In this document: one piece after another, positions 54,401-64,000 of the stretch
Position numbering within the stretch: the stretch's first letter is position 1
How the letters are laid out: every line of letters starts with the position of its first letter
Assembly (NCBI RefSeq): GCF_963678635.1
Contig: NC_087065.1
Coordinates: forward strand, 15,721,853-15,785,852
Length of the DNA: 64,000 bases
Direction of reading: 5' to 3'
DNA from: Symsagittifera roscoffensis
Taxonomy: Eukaryota; Xenacoelomorpha; Acoela; Convolutidae
The notes under the pieces: model-generated
The model's database searches: none
What the model saw: the letters and a program-made list of their open reading frames with translations, nothing else
Told to the model about the DNA's origin: nothing
Program-made: the position numbers and the translations under genes

Positions 54401-57400
54401 AGAATCATAGTCAATGACATGACAACCGTTGATTTTCTTGAAAATTCCTTGGTGATTTGATAACAGACAAAAAATTGATCGCAGTTCTTTTCAATTACAT
54501 TTTTTCTACTTCGAGAATTTACTTTACTAAATTAAATCGGGTTCCGACAGTGCTCCTCTACAACTAATACGCTTTTAAATTTTACCGACGAAATGATAAC
54601 ATAGATTAAAACTTGAACACATCAACTGCTTCAAGCGCTCTGACAAAAGCCTTTACCTCAAATTCGCATAAAATACTACTGCGAAAACTTAAAAACTTGG
54701 GCTTCAAAACAAAAGACAAGCATACTCCGAAACTTCCCGATAAGAGAATACAGAAAGTCCACGCTTCTCGGATATAGTCGAAATCAAGCTAAGAGTACCC
54801 CAAGGTCCGGTATTTGGTCCGCTCCTATTCAAGATTTATCTCAAGGAGTTGGAAAAACATTTACAACAGACGATAGATTTAAGCGATGCATTACGCAGAT
54901 GCTATTTTGAGTTTTTGCTCACATTTGAGCATCAATTTTCTGAAATTAAATTCAGAAGTCAACGTAATTAGACCCGCAAAGATCTTTAAATGTCACAAAC
55001 TTACTTTGAACGAAGACAAAACAGTTTGTCGGATTTGCAAAACCTCAAATCAGGGCAAGCTCAGAAATACAAAATAAAGAAATAGCAGACACTACAATCG
55101 AAAAAAATTGCACGTTGAATATTAGGTGTTATCATTGAAAGTTTACTCACTATGGAGCTAGAAGTTAACACTGTTTATGAAAAATGGCAATCGTGATTAA
55201 CACCTCTGCTCAACTAAAAAGCTCCCTATTACTGAGTTACATTTGTAAAAAGTTTAGTTCTTAGTCAGCTCAATTTTTCACTACCACGGTTAGTGGGCAT
55301 TCGAGAAAATGAGGTCAATACGTTATACATGATTTAATTGGGTTCATTTATTCTGAAATCAAATATTGAAATGCTTCCTATACGTCCTACAGTAAGTTAC
55401 TATAGTCTAATATATATTCACAAGTAAATGAATAATAAATCACCACGTTTTAATTGAATATACTTTCCAATTTGACCATGACAAGCAAGTACTAAGACAA
55501 ATTTTTCCTGAATAATGCTTGCAACTGTTTTTCTTTTGTAACAAAAGGAAAGCTGCCAAGTCTTTTCTTTTGTGTCTAGTGGTAAATTAAGTACCATGGT
55601 AGCCTCATGCGTGTACCATTAAAGTTTCTAGGTTTTTTTTAATATCAAAAGACTGGATAATTTTTTTGAGAAAGTTGCGGTTTTCGTACTATTGTTTTAT
55701 GCCGGCTTTACTTTCAACTTGAAACATTTTTTGAAAGTATCGTGTCTAACTTTGTCAAAAAGATGCAGGTCATTGAGATTAAATCCACTTGCCCGTTTTG
55801 TTATAGTTTTTGATTCTAGGATTCTTCGGCATTAATTGATTTATAGGTAGTTTCGAATGTGGAAAAAATGTTTTTATTCCGATCATTGAAAAAAGGGGGA
55901 GGAATTTTATTCAGGTACCAAAAATCAGGTACCACAAATAATCCTTGGAATGTGTCTAGTAATATCATTTTAAAGCCCTTTCAGTCGTGATTCGAACCAC
56001 AATAAAAATTTGCGAAAATCCCGTGGAAAATTTTACATTTTTTGTCTTAATTTGAGCGAATAAAGCAAGCGAGCAGGCCTATAAGCTGAATTATGCCTAA
56101 GTTAAGAATTTTTAATTAAAAAAAAACTAAGTTTACTCAAGTAAAGTTAATTTAGGATGTTTTTTGCGTCACTTTGGGAATCAAAAACTTCCGAAAAATC
56201 CTTTCAAAAATCAAAAAAGAGAATGTGAAGTTTTTCAAAATTTCATTTGTTTTTCTTTTATTTAGTCATTTTTCTTCAAAAACTGTTTTTCAATTTGATT
56301 ATTTTATTATAACTCTCGAATTTGCCAAAGTTCTAGTGTTTCGTTCTTGTACCTTTTTTCTTGTATTTTTCTAGACTGGTCGGAACATTATGTGCTACTT
56401 GCACAGTAACCGGCTGTCCTTGTTGGCAATTTTGTGCTTCGCAGAACATGCTTTGTTTGAAATCTTCAATTTTCATATAGTCCGAATTTTTTTTGTTTTC
56501 TTTTTTTGGCTGAAGGGGCGACTACCGAAGTATTGACTGCCCAATAACCTCTTGGTAATTTTTGTCTCAGTGCTAATTCGACTTGTTTTTGTCAAATTGA
56601 AATATGTTAGATTGTTACTACAATCAAAAGTGGCGAGAAACTGTCGGAAAGATTGATAATTTACGAAATCTGTTCGCTACTACCAAATCCATGATTGTCA
56701 GTTTGAGTTTGTTCTAATCGATCTACAACGCTTTTTATGCTCAAGTTCCTAGACAAAATGTATCACGTCTGCGATAATCCGAAAATAAGTTTATTAAAGG
56801 CAAATTACTTGGACTTCAAGAAAGCATTTGAAAAAATACTTCATTACTTGACCCTAGGTACACTTCAAAGATTTGACTTATCAGATAATGCTCTCTGTTA
56901 CTACTTAACGAACAGAAAATAAGAAGTAAAAGTAGGGCCGGAAGTTTCGAGATAACTTCACATCAACAGCAATTGTCACCAATGCTCACTACTAGAGGCT
57001 TCTTCCTCCCCTCCACGACCTACCATCCTCACTTAGAAATTTGTGCTACGGCTATGCAGATGATTATGAAACCCTTATAACGAACCCAATCCTCGTCCAG
57101 TACAATTCAAATCTAATTACCCTCAACATATGGCATCGAAACACATTGTACTCAAAATTTGTAACTCGGCGAGCCGATAATTGAAGAAACTCTTCTGATT
57201 GGTTGTCTTTCATCACAATATATCGAAATATATCGAAATCAGCAAGAAGTGTTTTTTTTTCCGCAAATTAGAGCATATGGCATTTTTCTGGCTAAGAAAA
57301 TTTTTGAATTAAACTCTCGTGAAAAAATTGTTTTTCGGATAAGTGTTTGCAACTTTTCTCTATTCATTTTTTTTTGTGAAACGCTGACTTTGTTTTCTTA

Positions 57401-60400
57401 GATTCAGCTTTGTTTTTACACTTGCGAAGCGATTGTATTAGTACAAACCTTTTTTTCCAACCTAAGTCGCAAATATTGGTAAGGCACCTTTACAGCTTTT
57501 TGATAACATGTGCTTTGACATTCGACTAGTAAGTGTCTTTACAAGTGTCCAAAACTTACTACTTCAGCGAAGTTGTTAGTTCTCTGTAAATTTTCTGTAT
57601 ACCAATCTCAAGTAACATGTCTGAGCGTATTTTAAGCACTGCTGGAACGTTTTTTATAAAAAAGAGCAACACTCGCTTAAGATCATGTGAACATGCAAAA
57701 TATTCTGCTTGAAAATGGAAATTTTCATTTAAATATTGATCTTCAATTTTTTCTCTCAAGAATACTGAGAACCCCACTGAAATACCAAATGTTTGAACTT
57801 TCGACGAATGTTCTTGGCGAACATTCGAAGGCTAGTTTCGAACAAATGTTGCACCTACCGATGATGTTCGAGAAATGTTCCTGATTACGTATTCAACGTC
57901 GTGGTTGTTTTTCTGGACGTGTTTTCTGCGAAACGATAACTCATTTGATTAAACTTGGATTTTTTGTAGCTATGGAAATGTTTATTTTTATTTCGATTCT
58001 GCGGTTTTTTATCTGTTGCTTAACCCAAACTCAGTTGACCGCCAATATTTTTAATACCGTTTTCTGCCAGTATATGCGATAGACTCTTAATTTTAGCAAG
58101 CACAAAACTAAACGAGTGGTCAATTAGGAGTGGTCAGTAAACGACTTCAACAAACCTCTCAAAAATAAACAGTTTTAAAAAACCTGTCCAAATGTCCCGA
58201 ACAATTTCTCCATCAAGAAATGGCAAACTTGCAATCAACTTAAAAACAAGAGCTATCTGGAAAATAAGTTAGATGGTTACTACAATCAATAGTGGCGACA
58301 AACTGTCGGAAAGATTGATAGTTTACGAAATCTTTTCGCTTCTTTTACCAAATCCATGATTGTCACTATGAATGTATTCAATCTGCGATAATCCGAAAAT
58401 AGATTTATTAAAGGCTAGTTACTTAGACTTCAAGAAAGCAGTTGAAAAAAAATACTTCGTTACCTGAGCCTAGGTACACTTCAAAGATTTGACTTATCAG
58501 ATAATACTCTCTGTTACTACTTAAAGATAACATGATGTCCTAACAAACTACTAAAGAACAGAAAATAGCAAATAAAAGTAGGTCCTGAAGTTTCAAGAAA
58601 ACTTCACATCAACAGCAATTGGCACCAATGCTCACTACTAAAGGCTTCTTCCTCCCCATCCACGACCTACCATCCTCACTTAGAAATTCGTGCTACGACT
58701 ATGCAGATGATTATAAAACTCTTTCAGCGAACCCAAACCTCTCCAGTACAATTCAAATCTAATTACCGTCAACATATGGCATCGAAACACATTGTAATCA
58801 AAATTTGTAACTCGGCGAGCAGATAATTGAAGAAACTCTTCTTATTAGTTGTCTTTCATCACAAGTTAAAGAAATATATCGAAATCAGGAAAAAGTGTTT
58901 TTTTTTCCGCAAATTAGAGTATATGGCATTTTTCTGACTAAAATTTTTGAATTAAACTCTCGTGAAAAAATTATTTTTCGGATAACTGTTCGCATTTTTT
59001 CTCTATTCACTTTTTTGTGAAACGCTGACTTTGTTTTTTTTAGATTCAGCTTTGTTTTTACACTTGCGAAGCGAATGTATTAGTACAAGCCTTTTTTTCC
59101 AACCTAATTCGCAAATATTGGTAAGGCACCTTTACAGCTTTTTGATAACATGTGCTTTGACATTCAACTAGTAAGTGTCCTTACAAGTGTCCAAAACTTA
59201 TTACTTCGGCGAAGTTGTTAGTTATCTGAAAATTTTCTGTATACCAATCTCAAGTAACATGTCTGAGCGTATTTTAAGCATTGCTAGAAACGTTTTTACT
59301 AAAAAAGAGCAACACTTGCTGGAGATCATGTGAACATGCAAAATATTCAGCATGAAAATGGAAATTTAAATATTGATCTTCAATTTTTTCTCAAGAATAC
59401 TGAGAAGCCCATTGAAATAGCAATTGTTTGAACGTTCGACGAATGTTCTTGGCGAACATTCGAAGGCTAGTTTCGAACAAATGTTGCATCACCCGATGAT
59501 GTTCGAGAAATGTTACTGATTACGTATTCAATGTCGTGGTTGTTTTTCTAGACGTGTTTTCTGCGAAACGAAAACTCATTTGTTTAAACTTGGATTTTTT
59601 GTAGCTGTGGAAATGTTTCTTTTTATTTTGTTTCTGCGGTTTTTTAGCTGTTCGCTAGCTTGCAATGCTTTGGTATCTCGAATGTTCAATTGTTCTGCAG
59701 GTTAGCTATTTTTTTTTCAAATGCTGTTTTGGCATAAAATACAATTTTTTTCTCAAATTGTTTAAACTATTTCTACGAATTCCTTATTAATTTTTGGTTG
59801 TAAGTGGAAAATATGTAAGTTTTGATGATTTTTAGGAAGTGTCTTATACATATAAATGAATTTATGATGCCTGTAGGTATATTATGCACTTTTGAGTTCA
59901 AAATCATATGCTATACGATATACAAATTGTACTCTCCAACTACGAAAGCGGAAATAGCGCGAAAAAATGCGATCAATTGCCTGTTTAAGATTTTGAACTA
60001 TGTTCATCGGCTCTTGAAAAAATCCAATTTCGAAACAGGAAATTGATCACATTTTTTTGCGCTATTTGCGCTTTCGTAGTTGGAGATTACAATTTGTATA
60101 TCTTAGGAGTCGATGAACATAGTTCAATATCTTATAAAGGTGATGGTGATTTTTTTTCAGGCAAAGTCTTAAAAATTGTTCCGGCTCAAACTTACCTTTT
60201 CGCGGTTTGAGTTTGATTTCTTTTTACGTTCAGTTTATTTCCTTTGTTAAAAGGAAGGCAAACTCCACTATCGAACAGCGAAAGTGTAAAAGTCACGAAA
60301 AACGTGATCGACTTTTAATTTCGAAACTGGAATTTAATAATCAGGTTTTCCTACGAAATAAAAATTTACCTAATGATCAATTTTTTTTAATTGGGTTAAT

Positions 60401-61756
60401 GTTGTCCGAAAAAGTCCCATTAATAACTTTTCTTGTAAAATAATTGCGTTCATTGACTTTTATCCAACTTTCTGCTGGATGTATTTATTGATTCCAACAG
60501 TTTTTACTATAATTGAAAGTTCTGTAATTTGTGATTTTTTTTTCGTTTTTTTTTCCGATTAAACGATTTTGTGTTATGTTATTTCTGCTTGGTCAGATTA
60601 AATTGCGTAGATTCGAGGGTAAAAAATTGTATTATGCTTTCATTTGGGTCGTAAAATTTTTGAAAATTTATGACAAAAGTGTAAAAGTCACCAAAAGAGT
60701 GGTTGACTTCTAGTTTCGAAAGTGGAATTTGATTTTCAGATTTCCGAGCAAATTAAGTTTTCTCAAGTTGTGTTAATTTTATCATAAAAGCACCAAAATC
60801 ATAAATTGTTCTTGAAATTCAAAGAGCTTTAAGACATACAAATATTTTTAAAGTTCGAAACTTGAAGTTTTTTAAGAACCATGTCGATTTTTCTTTCCTT
60901 ATTGGCTAGTTTTTAAATTGTAGGTACAAGGATCCTTGCTCTCAACTATAAGTAAAGTGGGTCGTAATCAAGACACGGAACAACTGAGCCAGGAGAGAGA
61001 CAAATTGCAGCAGAAACTTCAACAGCAAGAAGAAGAGTTCAAACTTCAGAACAATACGCTTCTCGCCGAAGTAGAAAAGGTAGTTAGAACGACTCACCGA
61101 AAAGCAATTTCCCAGTGTTTTACTTTCCCAGAGTGTTTCTCATTAAAATTATTTCACTTACATACGGTTATGATGCAGGGTCTGAACTCTAAGTAATTGA
61201 CATATTTTTTTTTGAACCGCAAGAAATGAAAAATTGCGATTTTTCATATATCTTGATAAACCCGAATTTGTGAGTCTAAATGCGCCCATGAATGCATATA
61301 AGAAAGAATTTTTTTTCAGAAAGAAAGATGCTGCCATTCAAAAATGACGGCGATGAGCCAAAGATAAAGTCTTAAATATAAATATTTTTAGGAACACAAT
61401 CGAGGTCGTTTTCTCACGAGATATAATGGAGCACATACGAGCAAGCTGATCAGATCAAAACAGAAAACCTCAAGTCTGTTCTTAATAAAATAAAATTTAT
61501 GCATTTTTGATATTTTATTGGGTCTAAAAGTTTTTAAATCTTGCTGCAACGCGAGAGCCACCATTGTTTTGATTAAGACGAAGAACCACTAGCCGCTTCA
61601 CCGACGCTTTATAATTATCCAAAAGCTGCCTTGTCAAGTTTGATTTTTAAACGCCATTTCAGCTCCAAAGCGACAACAATGCACTTCAGAGGCAAATTAA
61701 TGAGCTGCAGTCATCGTCGGAAAATACCTCATTGCACAAACGATTACAGCTAAATG
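48482..61756 (+). CDS. GRIPAP1: Coiled-coil protein resembling GRIP1-associated protein 1 (GRASP-1), 5' part
   Basis: Five GT-AG exons are consistent in phase: 48482-48517, 48593-48659, 48952-49010, 60924-61079 and 61663-61756. They encode about 137 residues, and the last visible exon ends in phase 1, so the gene continues outside the window. The protein starts MSLSGEEFSRLQSQILDLRK and later has LQQQEEEFKLQNNTLLAEVEK and LQSDNNALQRQINELQ, all coiled coil. This order closely resembles the start of animal GRIPAP1 (EEFQRMQAQLLELR, SQEEDFRLQNSTLMAEF), an endosomal Rab4 effector in recycling and AMPA-receptor traffic. The assignment rests on remembered family sequence, not a search. Intron 3 is 11.9 kb and full of transposon remains, while introns 1, 2 and 4 are 75, 292 and 583 bp. 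Confidence 0.78.
49703..54178. mobile_element. hAT element with four tandem transposase-derived units, in intron 3
   Basis: The termini are CAGGGTTGTGCAA and the complement of CAGGGCTGTGCAA. They are flanked by CGTCGAAC (49695-49702) and CGTCTAGC (54179-54186), a 6-of-8 match that fits an aged 8-bp hAT target duplication. Inside, units starting GAATGAA.AAT at 49725, 50700, 51731 and 52906 are direct repeats of about 0.96-1.18 kb. Each carries a decayed plus-strand frame with MPVRKDFNKRKELDVQTF, then ERKIKEKLPLSFPLLLDCWSSSSANYV, which resembles the hAT transposase core (DGWS..S.HY). The third unit has an internal duplication (52.09-52.26 kb). No intact transposase remains. Confidence 0.78.
54738..55078 (+). 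pseudogene. Non-LTR reverse transcriptase fragment
   Basis: The plus strand encodes VPQGPVFGPLLFKIYLKELE (RT motif B, usually GVPQGSVLGPLLF, from 54795). After a frameshift it encodes HYADAILSF (motif C, with the second Asp changed to Ala) and LTLNEDKT (motif D region). The fragment is about 340 bp. It lies just after the hAT element inside intron 3 and has no ends. Confidence 0.75.
55079..56590. other. Intron 3 sequence without recognised genes
   Basis: AT-rich intron DNA. The 55.87-56.43 kb part shares short ordered blocks with 1.93-2.18 kb (GGTACCAAAAATCAGGTACCA, ACTTGCACAGTAAC), so it is probably an old dispersed repeat. Nothing else is recognised. Confidence 0.4.
56600..58010 (+). repeat. 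Duplicated block, copy 1, with reverse transcriptase remnant
   Basis: About 1.41 kb is repeated at 58265-59650. Near the left end a plus-strand frame encodes LDFKKAFEKILHYLTL (RT motif A) and YYLTNRK. After shifts it encodes FFLPPLHDLPSSLRNLCYGYADDYETL, with an intact YADD box (about 57045). The fragment is non-LTR type and belongs to a family distinct from the 40.5-kb element. The right part includes the block ACACTTGCGAAGCGA...GCTTTGACATTC, which recurs near 59.05, 61.77 and 63.36 kb. Confidence 0.72.
58265..59650 (+). repeat. Duplicated block, copy 2
   Basis: This is a direct copy of 56600-58010, offset by about 1.66 kb and about 90 percent similar by eye, with several small indels. The reverse transcriptase frame is more broken here (a run of A has grown in LDFKKAVEKK), and the YADD-like box reads YADD near 58702. 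A 250-bp spacer separates the copies. Both contain the palindrome CGAATGTTC..GG.GAACATTCG. Confidence 0.75.
59917..60102. repeat. 70-bp inverted repeat (hairpin) in intron 3
   Basis: The left arm (59917-59986) and right arm (60033-60102) are complementary at 65 of 70 positions by my reading, with a 46-nt loop. An additional pair (GAACTATGTTCATCG in the loop and its complement at 60111-60125) extends the symmetry. The transcript of the host gene would form a long hairpin here. No terminal duplication was found, so it may be a small foldback transposon or a rearrangement. Confidence 0.85.
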
Positions 61757-61764
61757 GTTAGTTC

Positions 61765-61850
61765 CGTTTTACACTTGCAAGCGTAGAGTATTAGTTCGAA
61801 ACTTTTTTCTTTCTAACCTTAGCGGCAACTAAAAAACTGTTCATTAAAGG
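61765..61850. repeat. Dispersed intronic repeat, copies also near 57.41, 59.05 and 63.36 kb
   Basis: The shared order is TTTACACTTGC.AAGCG, GTATTAGT.C.AA, CTTTTTT..TTC.AACCT, followed in the other copies by TTGATA.CATGTGCTTTGACATT. The copies at 57.41 and 59.05 kb came with the duplicated block. Those at 61.77 and 63.36 kb are separate and more diverged. The class is unknown. Confidence 0.5.
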
Positions 61851-61974
61851 TGTTCACTTATTTGGTGGCACTTTTGCTATAATCACTATATGTAGCATTA
61901 GAAATTTTTTAGGGTCTTTTCTCTGCTTTATATGAGGCCTGTGTGTGTAATTTATTAAGCGTTGCTTAAGTTGC

Positions 61975-62110
61975 TGAGTGCCTAGTGCGTGAGATTCATA
62001 ATCTATAGATCGCAGGTCGCATCCGAGACGTCAATTTTTTTTTACTAATTCGAGGCTTATTTGTACTTTTTCTTATTGCCTTTCATAGAGCTCCTTGTGT
62101 TCTAGCATGT
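61975..62110. repeat. tRNA-derived SINE-like sequence, copy 1
   Basis: AGTGCGTGAGATTCATAATCTATAG resembles the D-to-anticodon region of a tRNA with a CAT anticodon, and GATCGCAGGTCGCATCC sits where a B box would be. The stems are imperfect, so it is not a working tRNA gene. A tail containing TACTTTTTCTTATT..TAGAGCT follows, and the copy at 63.77 kb has the same tail, as expected for a SINE family. Confidence 0.45.
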
Positions 62111-62681
62111 GTTTGCGAAGCGAAGCTTCGCATCTGTGTCAAGTATTCGAACTCCCTATACAGACAAAATCAAACGGTTGAATTTACGTTCCAAAACTAA
62201 TTTCGAGCCTTGTTACGCTTTGTACCCTAAGGTTCTGGGGTTCGAGTCTCACCTGACCTTGTTTTTTTTAGTATCAAGGAAATTGGGAAAAAAAATTCCG
62301 AGAAAAATGAATTGTTGGTTTTTATGTTTGTTCGATTGTCTGCTGAAAGATTGTCGGCTTAGTCACCACTTTACTGATTTTTTTTTGCTGCAAGCAACTT
62401 TCATTGTAGTTGCAATTGCTGTTCATTCTAGTTTCTAAATTAAAAATCTTTTTTTTTCGGTATCACAAAAAACTGGTCGAAAGTGAAAGTGATACAATTA
62501 TTTTATCAACAAAAACGATATGTCTACGATTTTCATAACTAATTTTGTTTCTGTAAGTTGAAGATGTTTTCCAGAGAGCTCGGCATGTTTTCATATCCCT
62601 CATTTTTTACATTAGTTTTCAAACTTTGTAACTGAATTTATGAGTTCTGTTGTCCTGAATCCTGTGAACATTTAATTGTAG

Positions 62682-62750
62682 ATAAAAGGATCCTTTCTCT
62701 CGACTATAAGTGAAGTGGAACAAAAATACTCTCAAAAGTACTCTCAATGA
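62682..62750 (+). pseudogene. Partial duplicate of GRIPAP1-like exon 4
   Basis: After an intact acceptor (ATTGTAG|) this stretch encodes IKGSFLSTISEVEQKYSQ, closely matching the start of exon 4 (VQGSLLSTISKVGRNQ at 60924). It remains open for 22 codons to a TGA at 62748. The similarity includes about 10 bp of intron before the exon. It lies downstream of exon 5, whose phase 1 end does not fit its phase 0 start, so normal inclusion would break the frame. Most likely a duplicated, decaying exon. Confidence 0.75.
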
Positions 62751-63764
62751 GCGCGGTATCATATACAACCTTTTATATGGTCTTACTTTCAAAGGGTTTT
62801 TTTACGTACTTCCGATTACCATAGTTCAACAGTCTTATAATTAACTTCATCGGGTATCTCTTAATAGTGTTTTCCAACTATAAGTGCGGTTAAAAAATTT
62901 GAAAGAAATTTTTTCTAGTTTATTTTCAGATTTCTTGGCTTCGTCGCTCTTGGTTTAATTTTTATCGGCTTAGTTTGCAAGTGAACTATATCGCTTATTC
63001 GAATGCGATTTAAGGATGGTGTGCTTACCGTTTTTTTCCATGATTTTACTTACAGATTTATTATTAATAAATTCAAATTTCTTAGCTCCTCCGGCACAAT
63101 TGGTCTTAGGGCATTGAAGATTTTAAATTAAAATTCGAATCTCAACATGACCTGTTTTTTTAACGGAAAATAAACCCTTTCAATAAAAAATGTGTCAACC
63201 TTTTGTCTGCTGTTTGTTGATTTAGTTTCCACTTAGCTGCTTTTTCTTATGCTGAAATCCATATTTATTGTAACGGATAGTTTTTAATTTAATCCTTAAA
63301 CGTGCGAAATTTGATTTTTAAGTTTTGCAAGTTCCTTATTTATTTTTTGCTAGTTTTTTTTCTCGAGCGAGCGTAGTTTAATAGTACGACCTCTTTCTTC
63401 CAATCTGAGTTGCAATTCTGGTGGAACTTTCGAAGCTGACTACATTGACAGCTTGATAGCATGTGCTTTGACATTTAATTAATAATAAGTTAAACACGGT
63501 TGGTGCAGTTTTAATTCATCAAATGAACCGAAAAAAGCGATTTGTTTCAAACAACAGTACAATCATAAAAACTCGATTTCAGAAATGTTTCATTTTAATA
63601 TATCGCCTAAGTTTTTGAAATGCATAATTTTTACCTGGTTTGTCTTAATGCTTTCCAATTTGTTTCATGCGAAATTTTGTCTATTTGGTGCCACTTTTGG
63701 TGCATTGCATTGGCAATTTATAAGGCTATAGAGCTGCTTTATTGGTGGCTAGTGTAATTAAATT

Positions 63765-63920
63765 CAAAGTGCCAGTGACGCATTTGCGAAGATATGGGAC
63801 TCTAAATCTCGTGGTCGTTGGATCGAACCCGCCCAACAAAATTTTAAATTTCCAAGGCGTATTATTACTTTTTCTTATTTAATTTTTTAGAGCTGCTTTT
63901 TGTAGTTTTGTCGCTAGTGT
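63765..63920. repeat. tRNA-derived SINE-like sequence, copy 2
   Basis: GACTCTAAATCTCGTGGTCGTTGGATCGAACCCGCC has the anticodon-arm and B-box order of a tRNA (GGATCGAACCC). It is followed by the same TACTTTTTCTTATT...TAGAGCTGCTTTT tail as the 61.98-kb sequence. The 5' half is too diverged to fold. The intervening 62.76-63.75 kb shows nothing recognisable apart from the dispersed block at 63.36 kb. Confidence 0.45.
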
Positions 63921-64000
63921 TTTGAACGGGTTTTTGTACTTGAGGTTGTTCCGTAAGCATATATTTCAGCGCTAAGCTACAATAAATTCTGAGGATTTTC

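Overview
This is nuclear DNA from an invertebrate animal. I cannot name the phylum. Two host genes with spliced, phase-consistent exons are visible, introns reach about 12 kb, and most of the rest is transposon-derived. Host DNA is AT-rich. The central 17-38 kb block is visibly more GC-rich and belongs to one very large retroelement. Nothing suggests bacterial or organellar DNA.

Layout. At 1.0-4.0 kb is a complete three-exon universal stress protein gene (+), with a 436-bp hAT-type MITE in intron 1. At 4.8-6.5 kb is a foldback repeat whose arms are studded with GCGGAATCCGC-like palindromes and whose loop is a 164-bp tandem array. At 8.8-16.6 kb lie two decayed LTR-retroelement relics (A and B), head to tail on the minus strand, both related to the pol of the large element.

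At 16.6-39.5 kb is a giant Ty3/gypsy-type LTR retroelement on the minus strand. It has LTR-like repeats of about 1.65 kb, a tRNA-Asn-like primer-binding site, a leader carrying a 21-bp minisatellite, gag, protease, reverse transcriptase, RNase H and a DD35E integrase. After pol comes about 10 kb of further coding sequence. This cargo includes a 777-residue open frame with heptad repeats and an SGNH/GDSL-hydrolase domain that keeps its four signature residues, a long unrecognised continuation, a basic/coiled-coil segment, and a terminal cysteine-containing frame that runs into the LTR. Several stops and frameshifts show that this copy is dead, but the cargo is still readable. This element is the best candidate for something undescribed.

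At 39.7-48.2 kb are LTR scraps, a non-LTR reverse transcriptase pseudogene (-), an inverted LTR copy, a Penelope-like GIY-YIG remnant (-) and the 3' end of a second non-LTR element (+). From 48.48 kb to beyond the window runs the 5' part of a coiled-coil gene that looks like GRIPAP1/GRASP-1. Five exons are visible. Its 11.9-kb intron 3 holds a 4.5-kb hAT element built of four tandem transposase-derived units, reverse transcriptase fragments (one tandemly duplicated) and a 70-bp inverted repeat. A partial copy of exon 4 lies downstream of exon 5.

All conclusions come from reading the sequence and from family knowledge. No searches were run. Repeat copy numbers and similarities are by eye.
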